Shown here: in pieces, positions 7,389-14,055 of the stretch
How the letters are laid out: each line of letters starts with the position of its first letter
Position numbering within the stretch: position 1 is the stretch's first letter
Assembly (NCBI GenBank): GCA_035344155.1
Contig: DAORAL010000026.1
Location: forward strand, 1-64,000
Direction: 5' to 3'
Length of the DNA: 64,000 nt
From: UBA1845 sp002338715
Lineage (GTDB): Bacteria; Planctomycetota; Phycisphaerae; UBA1845
Translations under genes and position numbers: made by a program
Notes under the pieces: generated by a model
Told to the model about the DNA's origin: nothing
Seen by the model: only the letters and a program-made list of their open reading frames with translations
The model's database searches: none

Positions 7389-8900
7389 ATGGCAGACAAC
7401 ATGACAAACGAGAATACCGGTCAAATGATCTCGACGGGCGAGGCGACGGCTATCCTGCCGGTTGATGGTGGAAAGCTTTCGCCGGTGACAGTTATTGGCA
7501 CTGAGAAAATCCGCGAGACGTTTGACGGCCAGACGCTGAACCAGGCGATTAATGCGCGAAGGTCTCCGGGTGTCGATGAAGTCGTCCTCAACCCGGACGC
7601 GCACGTCGGTTACGGTGCGCCGATCGGGTGTGTGATGACCTCGGGTTCGCACATTTATCCGGGACCGGTGGGCGTGGACATCAAGTGTTCGATGAGTCTG
7701 CTTCAGTTGGACCTGCCAGCCGACGCGGTGATCGATCGCAAGACGCGCCGCGCGGTGATTGAGGCCATCTGCGAGCGAACGCCAACCGGTGCGGGGCGCG
7801 GACAGCGACACGTGCGAAAGTCGCGACACGTGTTTCGATCGGTCGGGATGCAGGCGGCAGTCGAAGGTGCGTCGAAGGAAGTCTGCGAGCAGATGGGCAT
7901 TCCGCCGCACTGGGCTGACCGCTGCGAAGACGCGTTTCACGTCGGACACGATGACACGCACGATGCGCTCGCGATGCGGTTGGAAGCGCTGAAGGAAACC
8001 GGGCAGTGTGGCCGCCTTGAAGACAAGATCACGCAACTCGGTTCGTATGGCGGTGGAAATCACTTCGGTGAGTGCGAGGTGGTGCGCATTGTGGATAACG
8101 ATCGGGCGAAGGCATGTGCAAAGGTGTTTGGTTTGCGTGATAACCACGTGGCGTTTTTGTCGCACTGCGGTTCGCGCGGGTTTGGGCACAACCTGGCGAT
8201 GGGGCAGTTCCGTTCGCTTCAACAAAAGTTTGAAACGTGGGGGACGCCATATCCGGGCAACGATCGGCACATGTGTTACGCGCCGCTCGGTACGCCGGAA
8301 GCCAACGCATACATCGACGACATGTCGCTCGGTGCGAACTTCGCGACGGTCAACCACATGTTGATCAACGCACTCGTGCTCGAAGCGTTTCAGGAGGTCT
8401 TCCCGGGCGTCACCGGTGAACTGGTGTACTTCATCAGCCACAACATCGCCCGCAAGGAGATCGTCCGCAACAAGCCGTCATGGGTGATGCGAAAGGGTGC
8501 GACGCGCGCGTTCCCCGCCGGTCACCACGCACTGCGCGAGACGCCGTTTGCCGAGACTGGTCATCCGATTCTGCTGCCGGGCGATCCGCAACGTGGGTCG
8601 GCTGTCATGGTGGCGGATGCGGGTGCGGAAGTGAGTTGCTATAGCGTGAATCACGGCGCCGGCCGCGTGCTGGGTCGAAAGAATGCGATCCGCACGCTGG
8701 ACCAGAAGTCGATCAACGAGTCGTTTGACAAGAAGGATATTTTGACGAATTGCCGGAACTATCCAAAGGACGAATCGCCAGCAGCGTACAAGGATTTCGA
8801 AGAGGTCCTGCGCTCGGTGAAGCAAGCCGGACTGGCGTCGGAAGTCGCGCGGCTACATGCGCGGTTTGTGATTAAGGATGCGGATAAGGCGGACGATTGA
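7389..8900 (+). CDS. rtcB: RtcB, GTP-dependent RNA ligase
   Basis: This is a 503-residue 3'-phosphate/5'-OH RNA ligase that joins broken RNA through a guanylylated histidine. Visible motifs in order: PDAHVGYGAPIG (69-80), the Mn-binding cysteine in VDIKC (Cys100), GGGNHFGE (221-228), SHCGSRGFGH (258-267) and NHGAGRVLGRK with the probable guanylylation histidine near 422. All expected metal and nucleotide ligands appear present, so it should be active. The start has a GGTGAG-like site nearby. It follows five tRNA genes on the same strand and the repeat at 7266-7339, and shares the locus with rtcA and rtcR. No archease, PrfH or Ro60 homologue is recognisable beside it. Confidence 0.97.
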   Translation: MADNMTNENTGQMISTGEATAILPVDGGKLSPVTVIGTEKIRETFDGQTLNQAINARRSPGVDEVVLNPDAHVGYGAPIGCVMTSGSHIYPGPVGVDIKCSMSLLQLDLPADAVIDRKTRRAVIEAICERTPTGAGRGQRHVRKSRHVFRSVGMQAAVEGASKEVCEQMGIPPHWADRCEDAFHVGHDDTHDALAMRLEALKETGQCGRLEDKITQLGSYGGGNHFGECEVVRIVDNDRAKACAKVFGLRDNHVAFLSHCGSRGFGHNLAMGQFRSLQQKFETWGTPYPGNDRHMCYAPLGTPEANAYIDDMSLGANFATVNHMLINALVLEAFQEVFPGVTGELVYFISHNIARKEIVRNKPSWVMRKGATRAFPAGHHALRETPFAETGHPILLPGDPQRGSAVMVADAGAEVSCYSVNHGAGRVLGRKNAIRTLDQKSINESFDKKDILTNCRNYPKDESPAAYKDFEEVLRSVKQAGLASEVARLHARFVIKDADKADD

Positions 8901-8944
8901 GCCCGTACACCGGGTTCGTGATTCTCTTTCCAATGAGATGTAGT

Positions 8945-9712
8945 ATGAATGACCAAATGATCAAACACGATTGGTATGCACGAATCGAGCATATCCTCTG
9001 CGAGGCAATGTCTGCCGCAATAGCAATTAATGGCTCTGCAGGGGACGAAGCGATAAAAGCGCTGGTGGTTCACATTCAAAACAACTGGACCGCGTTACGT
9101 TTCATCCACGAGGGGGCTCAGGCATCGGGCCGCGAGATAGCTGTCGCGAATCCAGCAGTTGCACTCATTCGATGCATGTATGATGCGCTTTTGCAGGCGC
9201 TTTACATTGCGCACGATTCCGAGAGACGCGATGCATTAGGCGAAGACTACTTGGACTACGCGTACATTCGTGAATACAAAGATATGCAATTGATCATAAA
9301 CGGTTCAGACTCATTGTCGAAGCGGCTGGCTAATTCGCCACTTAGAATTGCACGTGAACCTGAAATCAGGGCGAATTACGCAAAGCACAAATCACGGTAT
9401 CTAGCGGGCGAAAAGGGGGTTCGTGACAAGTGGTACGAGGCACGCAATCTCTGGGAAATCGCTTCGCTAGTTGGAAAGTCAAGCGAGTATGGTTGGTACT
9501 GCACATTGTCGAACGGTTCTATACATGCTGACTCGCGAGTCGTGCAGCACGGACCTAGGTTGTATTTCAGCGGGGAATTGTATCCCATCGCCGCGAATGT
9601 TGCATGTCAGGCGATCAAGCTCTTGACGAAGGAACTCGATATCCAACTCTCGAAAGAGAATGCGGATCTCCTCAACTTGCTTGCTAAGGATTTCTGCAAC
9701 TTCTATGAATAG
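8945..9712 (+). CDS. Unknown protein in the RNA-repair operon, DUF5677-like
   Basis: Starting at the ATG at 8945 gives 255 residues; upstream in-frame starts exist at 8897 and 8933, and none has a clear ribosome binding site. The protein is soluble and mostly helical. The pattern of an Arg-rich early helix (IRCMYDALLQALYI) and a late SNGSIHADSRVV block recalls DUF5677-like proteins, but I hold that loosely. No nuclease or kinase motif is evident. The gene is visibly richer in A+T than rtcB and rtcA, suggesting a different recent history. It overlaps the next ORF by 8 bases, consistent with coupled translation. Confidence 0.6.
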   Translation: MNDQMIKHDWYARIEHILCEAMSAAIAINGSAGDEAIKALVVHIQNNWTALRFIHEGAQASGREIAVANPAVALIRCMYDALLQALYIAHDSERRDALGEDYLDYAYIREYKDMQLIINGSDSLSKRLANSPLRIAREPEIRANYAKHKSRYLAGEKGVRDKWYEARNLWEIASLVGKSSEYGWYCTLSNGSIHADSRVVQHGPRLYFSGELYPIAANVACQAIKLLTKELDIQLSKENADLLNLLAKDFCNFYE

Positions 9713-10142
9713 TCAGGTCGATGACCCGACCTACGGTGTGCTTATGGGTGGTTCTATTCGAATTCAATGCAAGCGTTGCGGGCAGGTTTTGTCCGGCGTG
9801 CTTGTTGAGCTTACGGATTATGATGCGCTCAACTTTGAAGACGACGAGCCGCTTATGGATGTTGGCGTCTATTGTCGCAGCGAGTTGATTGTCTCGGAGG
9901 AATCGTTCTTCAGGGCTCAGCCTGATGAGATTCTTGTTTATCGAAAGTCGCTGATCGACATGGTTGAAGGTGGGCCGCGGGTTGGTTGTTGCGGGCCTGG
10001 CGATGGGAAGTGGAATCTGTTTTGTCAGAAGAAACACCGCATCGGGATTGAGATGGCCGACTGCTACATGCCGCACTTCGTCCGCGTGCCGCTGAATCGC
10101 GTGAAGTTGATTGCGGTCGAAGGCGAAACGTCGGCATCGTGA
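9705..10142 (+). CDS. Unknown cysteine-rich small protein in the RNA-repair operon
   Basis: A 145-residue protein if started at the ATG at 9705, which overlaps the preceding stop. It contains IQCKRCGQVL near the N-terminus, later single cysteines (VYCRSE, GCCGPGD) and LFCQKKHRIG, so a zinc-binding fold is plausible. A shorter start at 9744 (MGGSIRIQCKRCG) is possible. No homologue is recognised. Translational coupling to the previous gene suggests the two products work together. Confidence 0.5.
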   Translation: MNSQVDDPTYGVLMGGSIRIQCKRCGQVLSGVLVELTDYDALNFEDDEPLMDVGVYCRSELIVSEESFFRAQPDEILVYRKSLIDMVEGGPRVGCCGPGDGKWNLFCQKKHRIGIEMADCYMPHFVRVPLNRVKLIAVEGETSAS

Positions 10143-10330
10143 ACCGGAATGCGAGTGAATTGGAGAAAGTGATACCGAACAACATGTTTTGCAACAATCG
10201 AGGCTTGCAATTGCGATTTCGTAAGGTAGACTTCTGCACCGTCGTAGCCCGAAATGGGCGAAATTCGCTATAAAGACGGTATGAAACGGTTTATTAGTTT
10301 GTTTGCAGAAGTGCAGGGCGTGGGCCCTGT

Positions 10331-10546
10331 GTGAGTGAAGGCAGCAGAATGCTCGTAAGTCTACATCACAAATTGCAATTGTCCGACACGCGTTGCAGCG
10401 AATCGTCGCATGGCAATATGTTTGGCGGCCAGATGTTTGATGGCATGGCGTTTAATAACGTCATGACTGAAAACTTCGGTTGCCCGATGCACGAATACGC
10501 GCAATTGTCAGGACACACGCCACCGTTTAGGGATTCAGGTCCGTAA
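10331..10546 (+). CDS. Possible small ORF before the intrinsic terminator
   Basis: A GTG-started frame of 71 codons (or 65 from the ATG at 10349) ends 24 bases before a strong terminator. The product is Met-, Phe- and His-rich in the middle (HGNMFGGQMFDGMAFNNVM) and resembles nothing I know. There is no convincing ribosome binding site. The 188 bases upstream (10143-10330) hold only a short GCCC/GGGC hairpin. The region could instead encode a small RNA ending at the terminator. Confidence 0.25.
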   Translation: MSEGSRMLVSLHHKLQLSDTRCSESSHGNMFGGQMFDGMAFNNVMTENFGCPMHEYAQLSGHTPPFRDSGP

Positions 10547-10570
10547 CCGCATTATTTGATACGGTTTCCA

Positions 10571-10611
10571 AGCCTCGAAGACCCAAACACGGCGTCTTCG
10601 AGGCTTTTTTT
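10571..10611 (+). terminator. Strong intrinsic terminator
   Basis: AGCCTCGAAGAC (10571-10582) pairs perfectly with GTCTTCGAGGCT (10594-10605), and a run of seven T follows, starting at the last base of the stem. It is on the operon strand and splits the locus into an rtcB half and an rtcA half. Confidence 0.85.
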
Positions 10612-10666
10612 GTAGGCAAAGTTGGCCGCACAGGGCGGCGGCGTGCCTCATGCGGAGACATTATGC

Positions 10667-10694
10667 GCGGACTTGCTCGTAGAGCGTTGTCCGC
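10667..10694 (+). other. Hairpin with internal loop downstream of the terminator
   Basis: GCGGAC...GTCCGC (outer) and GCTC...GAGC (inner) give a 6+4 bp hairpin. It lies 21 bases before a minimal ORF at 10715-10765 (AGGGAG ribosome site, 16 codons, MLSNETNAFQNGNVNG). Together they look like a leader for the gene at 10831, but function is unproven. Confidence 0.35.
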
Positions 10695-10830
10695 TTGCAG
10701 AAGGGAGTATCGCAATGCTGAGTAACGAAACCAACGCATTCCAAAACGGAAACGTGAACGGTTGATTCTCGCTACGGTCGAGACTCATCGATCGAATTTA
10801 GAGAAATAACTTCCTGAGAAAGGGAAGATC

Positions 10831-11637
10831 ATGAACACTGAGATTATGCGGCGGCACTTTGAAAAGATGGGTGCCCGCCTGAAGATCAAGCGCGGGGTCG
10901 AGCAACCTCGATTTGCCTCGCCCCGTTCGATCGCCGTCGATATTCGGCGGGATCGAGACGGTGAGTACTTTCAGATCAACGTAGAACCCGGCGCAGTCGA
11001 GTTGCACGTTGAAAATGTTCGGCCCAAGGATCGGCATCTGCTGTTGCTCGCTCGGCTGACCAAGGAAGATCGCAAGGATAAGTTTCTTTGCGGGCATGAC
11101 GAGCGGGCATGGTTTGTGGCGGCGGTTCCATCGACGCGAGGCGTTTCGAGCGTCTCGACTGCGATGGAGGCATTGAAGCCGCCCGTGGTTCGTCGCGTGC
11201 AAGATGCCATCGAGTTGCGTCAGCGCGATCGAAATCGTCGGCGCAACGAGGCTTTCATCCGGCAAGGGGAGTGGTTTTTCATTCCCGCGCCGGGCTTCGA
11301 ACCGCGAGGAGCCGTACACCGGAATGAGCCGCTTCAACGTGGTGCCGGCAATCCGCACATGTGTGCGTACCTGTGTCGCGCCGGTGGTGAAACGGTTTAT
11401 GTGCACGACCGAGCCCCCAACGGGTTGACTGAAGCGGAACGGATGAAGCTCTTTCGTCAGAACCCGGATGCACGCAATTTGCAATGGCGGGTGATGACCC
11501 GTGGTGCAAGAGTATATGCGAAGGGAGCAGTTCGGCATGCGGATCATGCAACGATCTCATTGCCTTGCTGGCATCTGGTGGTGCTGAATACGGAAACAGA
11601 TGCACCCGCGATGCGACACGTTGCCTTCCTGGATTGA
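10831..11637 (+). CDS. Conserved unknown protein in the RNA-repair operon
   Basis: A 268-residue soluble protein with an AAAGGGAAG ribosome binding site. The N-terminal half has alternating strands and a DRDGEYFQINV block. The middle has RQGEWFFIPAPGF (about 145-157), and the C-terminus has AVRHADHATISLPCWHLVVLNTE followed by AMRHVAFLD. The HxDHxTI and WHxVxxNTE blocks look like a structured metal- or nucleotide-binding core; I recall similar unnamed proteins from other bacteria but cannot name a family. It is the first gene after the terminator at 10571-10611, and its basic, Arg-rich composition fits an RNA-associated role. Confidence 0.65.
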   Translation: MNTEIMRRHFEKMGARLKIKRGVEQPRFASPRSIAVDIRRDRDGEYFQINVEPGAVELHVENVRPKDRHLLLLARLTKEDRKDKFLCGHDERAWFVAAVPSTRGVSSVSTAMEALKPPVVRRVQDAIELRQRDRNRRRNEAFIRQGEWFFIPAPGFEPRGAVHRNEPLQRGAGNPHMCAYLCRAGGETVYVHDRAPNGLTEAERMKLFRQNPDARNLQWRVMTRGARVYAKGAVRHADHATISLPCWHLVVLNTETDAPAMRHVAFLD

Positions 11638-11649
11638 TGCCTGACCGGT

Positions 11650-11673
11650 CCCCCGTACCGATTGGTGCGGGGG
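11650..11673 (+). other. GC-rich hairpin between operon genes
   Basis: CCCCCGTACC pairs with GGTGCGGGGG around GATT, a 10-bp stem with one G-T pair. No T-run follows. It sits in the 72-base gap before the methyltransferase gene and could modulate read-through or mRNA stability. Confidence 0.4.
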
Positions 11674-11709
11674 GCCACACTCAGGCTTGAGCGGAAAGGA
11701 GTATTGGTC

Positions 11710-12219
11710 ATGGAAGAACGACATGAAAACGAGCAGTACTTCTTTGCGCCCCGGACTGTCGCCGATGTTTGCGACGTATTGGATGGGTTTGAGCGTTTGT
11801 GTGTTCTTTGTGCACCGATGGTTGGTGCGGAACTTGAGCGGCGCGGGCGGAATGATGTGACGCTCGATGTTGATGAACGGTTTGCGTCGTTGAAGAGTTT
11901 TAGGAAATGGGATTTGTTCAGGCCGCAGCGGATTGAAACGAAATTTGACGTCATTTTTTGCGATCCGCCGTTTTTTAATGCATCGCTCAGTCAGTTGTTT
12001 AGGGCGTTTCGGATGTTGGCCCATTTTGATTTTGGGCAGAAGATGGCATTGAGCTATTTGAAACGTCGCGAGGATGCGGTGCTGGGTACGTTCGCTCCGT
12101 TCGGACTTAAACCGACCGGGTTCTGTCCGGCGTATCAGACGGTGCAGAAGTGTGAGCGAAACGACATCGAGGTTTATGCGAATTTCGCGTTCGCAGGTGA
12201 GTGTGATGATAACAATTGA
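11710..12219 (+). CDS. DPPF-type methyltransferase, N6-adenineMlase-like
   Basis: A 169-residue Rossmann-like protein started at the ATG at 11710, which has an AAAGGAG site. EQYFFAPRT near the start, CVLCAPMVG, LDVDERF and DVIFCDPPFF match the PF10237-type family (N6-adenineMlase), in which DPPF is the catalytic loop. Members modify RNA or protein in eukaryotes; the bacterial role is not known to me. Immediately overlapping rtcA by 14 bases, it is likely co-translated with the cyclase and may methylate RNA, including tRNA. It lacks a recognisable target-recognition domain, so a restriction-modification role is unlikely. Confidence 0.65.
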   Translation: MEERHENEQYFFAPRTVADVCDVLDGFERLCVLCAPMVGAELERRGRNDVTLDVDERFASLKSFRKWDLFRPQRIETKFDVIFCDPPFFNASLSQLFRAFRMLAHFDFGQKMALSYLKRREDAVLGTFAPFGLKPTGFCPAYQTVQKCERNDIEVYANFAFAGECDDNN

Positions 12220-13222
12220 CGGATCATTTGGAGAAGGTGGCGGGCAGATCTTGCGGTCTTCCTTGGCGCTTTCGATTGTGACGGGTTCGCCGGTTCGGAT
12301 TGAGAACATTCGCGCTGGTCGGGCAAAGCCGGGTTTGATGCGGCAGCACCTGACGGCTGTCCGAGCCGCGGCTGATGTTTCGCGGGCTGATGTGACCGGT
12401 GATGAAATCGGTTCGACAACGTTGGAATTCGTTCCGGGTGATGTGGTTGGTGGCGACTATACGTTCAGCATCGGGACGGCTGGCAGCACGACATTGGTAT
12501 TGCAAACCGTGCTGCTTCCGTTGGCGTTGGCGAAGACGTCGTCGCGATTGGTACTTGAAGGTGGGACGCACAATCCATATGCACCGCCGTTTGACTTTCT
12601 GGTGCGAGCGTATCTGCCGCTATTGCGGCGAATGGGTTTGAACGTGGATGCGCGGTTGGAGCGGGCTGGGTTTTATCCGGCTGGGGGCGGCCGAGCGGTG
12701 GTGGAGATCGAGCCAGCCGCCGGTTGGAACGAGCTTTCAATTCTGTCGCGTGGTGAGTTGAAGCGTCGGGGTGTGATGGCTGTGGTGTCGAATTTGTCGC
12801 GGTCGATCGGTGAGCGCGAGTTGAAAGTCGCGCGGCGGCACCTTGGTTGGAATGATGATGAGTTTGGCGTTGTCGAGGTCGAGCGATCGGTTGGGCCGGG
12901 CAACGTGGTGACGATCGAGGTGGCGTATGAAAACGTGACCGAGATGTTCACCGGGTTTGGCGCGGTCGGGCGAAGTGCCGAGTCGGTTGCGCACCATGCG
13001 GTGCAGCAGTGTCAGCGGTATCTCAAGGGTGATGCGCCGGTGGGCGAGTATCTCACGGATCAGTTGATGCTGCCGATGGCCGTCGCCGGGTCGGGTTCGT
13101 TTCGCTCGACGGGATTGTCATTGCACGCCCAGACGCATGTGGAACTCATCCATAGGTTTCTGGATGTGCGGATTGAAACGGAGAAGTCCGACGGTGGGGA
13201 TGTGACGCTGTCGATTGTGTGA
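12206..13222 (+). CDS. rtcA: RtcA, RNA 3'-terminal phosphate cyclase
   Basis: A 338-residue enzyme converting RNA 3'-phosphate (and 2'-phosphate) ends to 2',3'-cyclic phosphates through a covalent AMP-histidine. The start at 12206 gives the canonical N-terminus ITIDGSFGEGGGQILRSSLA. Other family blocks follow: RAGRAKPGLMRQHL, IGTAGSTTLVLQT, GGTHNPYAPPFDF, AGFYPAGGGRA, and the C-terminal LSLHAQTHVELIHRF with the nucleotidylated histidine. Length equals E. coli RtcA. It overlaps the methyltransferase gene. Cyclic-phosphate ends are what RtcR-type CARF domains bind in Salmonella, so RtcA can both process damage and amplify the inducing signal. Confidence 0.97.
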   Translation: MITIDGSFGEGGGQILRSSLALSIVTGSPVRIENIRAGRAKPGLMRQHLTAVRAAADVSRADVTGDEIGSTTLEFVPGDVVGGDYTFSIGTAGSTTLVLQTVLLPLALAKTSSRLVLEGGTHNPYAPPFDFLVRAYLPLLRRMGLNVDARLERAGFYPAGGGRAVVEIEPAAGWNELSILSRGELKRRGVMAVVSNLSRSIGERELKVARRHLGWNDDEFGVVEVERSVGPGNVVTIEVAYENVTEMFTGFGAVGRSAESVAHHAVQQCQRYLKGDAPVGEYLTDQLMLPMAVAGSGSFRSTGLSLHAQTHVELIHRFLDVRIETEKSDGGDVTLSIV

Positions 13223-13245
13223 GTGCTCGGCGGGCGCGCCTTGGT

Positions 13246-13320
13246 GTGCCACTGCTCTGTGAGCAGTGCATGCGGCGCGCACGTCATCGAACGTCAGCAC
13301 TGCTCACAGAGCAGTGGCAC
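13246..13320. repeat. Long inverted repeat, family B, copy 2
   Basis: Arms 13246-13268 and 13298-13320 are perfect inverses with the same sequence as the element at 7266-7339; the loops differ. It sits 23 bases after rtcA and may terminate transcription in both directions. Confidence 0.8.
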
Positions 13321-13422
13321 GTTTGAAATGTTTAGGGTTTGACCGGTGTTGTGCCAGCGGCGCGCTTTGCATCCGTTGGATTTGTAGGGGCGTGTTCCGT
13401 GAACGGCATCGGAAGCGATATC

Positions 13423-13508
13423 GGTTTCTGGATGCTCGGTGGACGAGCGCAGATTTGAAGGATCTGTTGTCAAAATGGCAACGCAGGTTCGATTCCTGCC
13501 CAGACCAC
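13423..13508 (+). tRNA. Degenerate class II tRNA-like sequence (anticodon GAA)
   Basis: Good D arm GCTC-GGTGGAC-GAGC, anticodon arm CAGAT-TTGAAGG-ATCTG, variable arm TTGTC/GGCAA and T arm GCAGG-TTCGATT-CCTGC. The acceptor is GG-TT-TCTGG against CCAGACC, so it pairs only if two T residues bulge. Anticodon GAA would be Phe, yet a long variable arm is never found in tRNA-Phe, and U8 is missing. This looks like a pseudo-tRNA rather than a translator. It is downstream of rtcA on the operon strand. Confidence 0.5.
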
Positions 13509-13579
13509 ACTAGGGTAGCTCATTGGTAGAGCACACGATTCTAACCGTGATGTAGCGGGTTCAAATCCCGTCCCTGCGA
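13509..13579 (+). tRNA. Degenerate tRNA-Arg(TCT)-like sequence
   Basis: D arm GCTC-ATTGGTA-GAGC and T arm GCGGG-TTCAAAT-CCCGT are canonical. The acceptor ACTAGGG/CCCTGCG has only five pairs, with the two outermost pairs broken, and the anticodon stem has four pairs (CACG/CGTG) around an 8-base loop ATTCTAAC. It directly abuts the preceding tRNA-like sequence with no spacer, so the two could not both mature by normal end processing. Confidence 0.5.
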
Positions 13580-13638
13580 AGGCGGCTCAAGTGCCGCCCC
13601 TGAGACGCAAGTTGTGGGAGTGATCCAACGTGAAGTCA

Positions 13639-13717
13639 GCCGGCAGTTGACCGCTTTGGCGCGGCGTATCGCGCCGGGCGGAATCATGCGGTTTCGATCG
13701 CATGTTCAACTGTCGGC
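13639..13717 (+). ncRNA. Y-shaped three-way-junction RNA candidate
   Basis: GCCGGCAGTTGA (13639-13650) pairs with TCAACTGTCGGC (13706-13717) in a 12-bp closing helix with one G-T. Inside are two hairpins: CCGC-TTT-GGCGCG...CGCGCC-GG-GCGG (13651-13681) and CATGCG-GTTTCGAT-CGCATG (13685-13704), whose loop resembles a tRNA T loop. The fold is too well paired to be chance in ordinary intergenic DNA, but no known RNA family is assigned. A tRNA mimic, as in bacterial Y RNAs, is one idea; no Ro60 gene is seen. Confidence 0.4.
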
Positions 13718-13964
13718 ACCGAAGAAGCGGCTTTGTATTCGAGTGGATCCCGTTGGGCCTTACTCGTTTACGCCAGCACGCCGGGCAAAGCAGTTCGCCA
13801 AGGGCGTGTGGCCGAAACGAGACGGGCTCAGCTCAAGCTCGATTCCGTCGCAGACGCGGGACCGAGCGGGACGATCACCCTGCACTTGCCTTTGATAGCA
13901 AGCGCCGGTTGGTACGGCGAAGGTCATAGTAGTAATGCGTGAATGTTTGGTAGTAGTAGGTTTG

Positions 13965-14028
13965 TAGGGTGGGCCGTGCCCACCGCCGTTTGCATGTCGA
14001 TGACTTGGTGGGCACGGCCCACCCTACA
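13965..14028. repeat. Long inverted repeat, family C, copy 1
   Basis: Left arm 13965-13985 begins GTAGGGTGGGCCGTGCCCAC; right arm 14008-14028 is its perfect inverse. A second copy lies at 45202-45263. The stretch 13718-13964 before it holds only short frames; one (about 13733-13942) ends GTITLHLPLIASAGWYGEG and could be a decayed gene end. Confidence 0.8.
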
Positions 14029-14055
14029 TGCAGCGGTAGAAAGTAGAGGTGTCGT

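Noticed and set aside
13423..13508. Functional tRNA-Phe
   Set aside because: Long variable arm, missing U8 and bulged acceptor are incompatible with an ordinary tRNA-Phe; kept only as tRNA-like.
13733..13942. 69-codon frame ending in a strand-rich segment
   Set aside because: No clear start or homologue; at best a decayed gene end, so it was not annotated as a gene.
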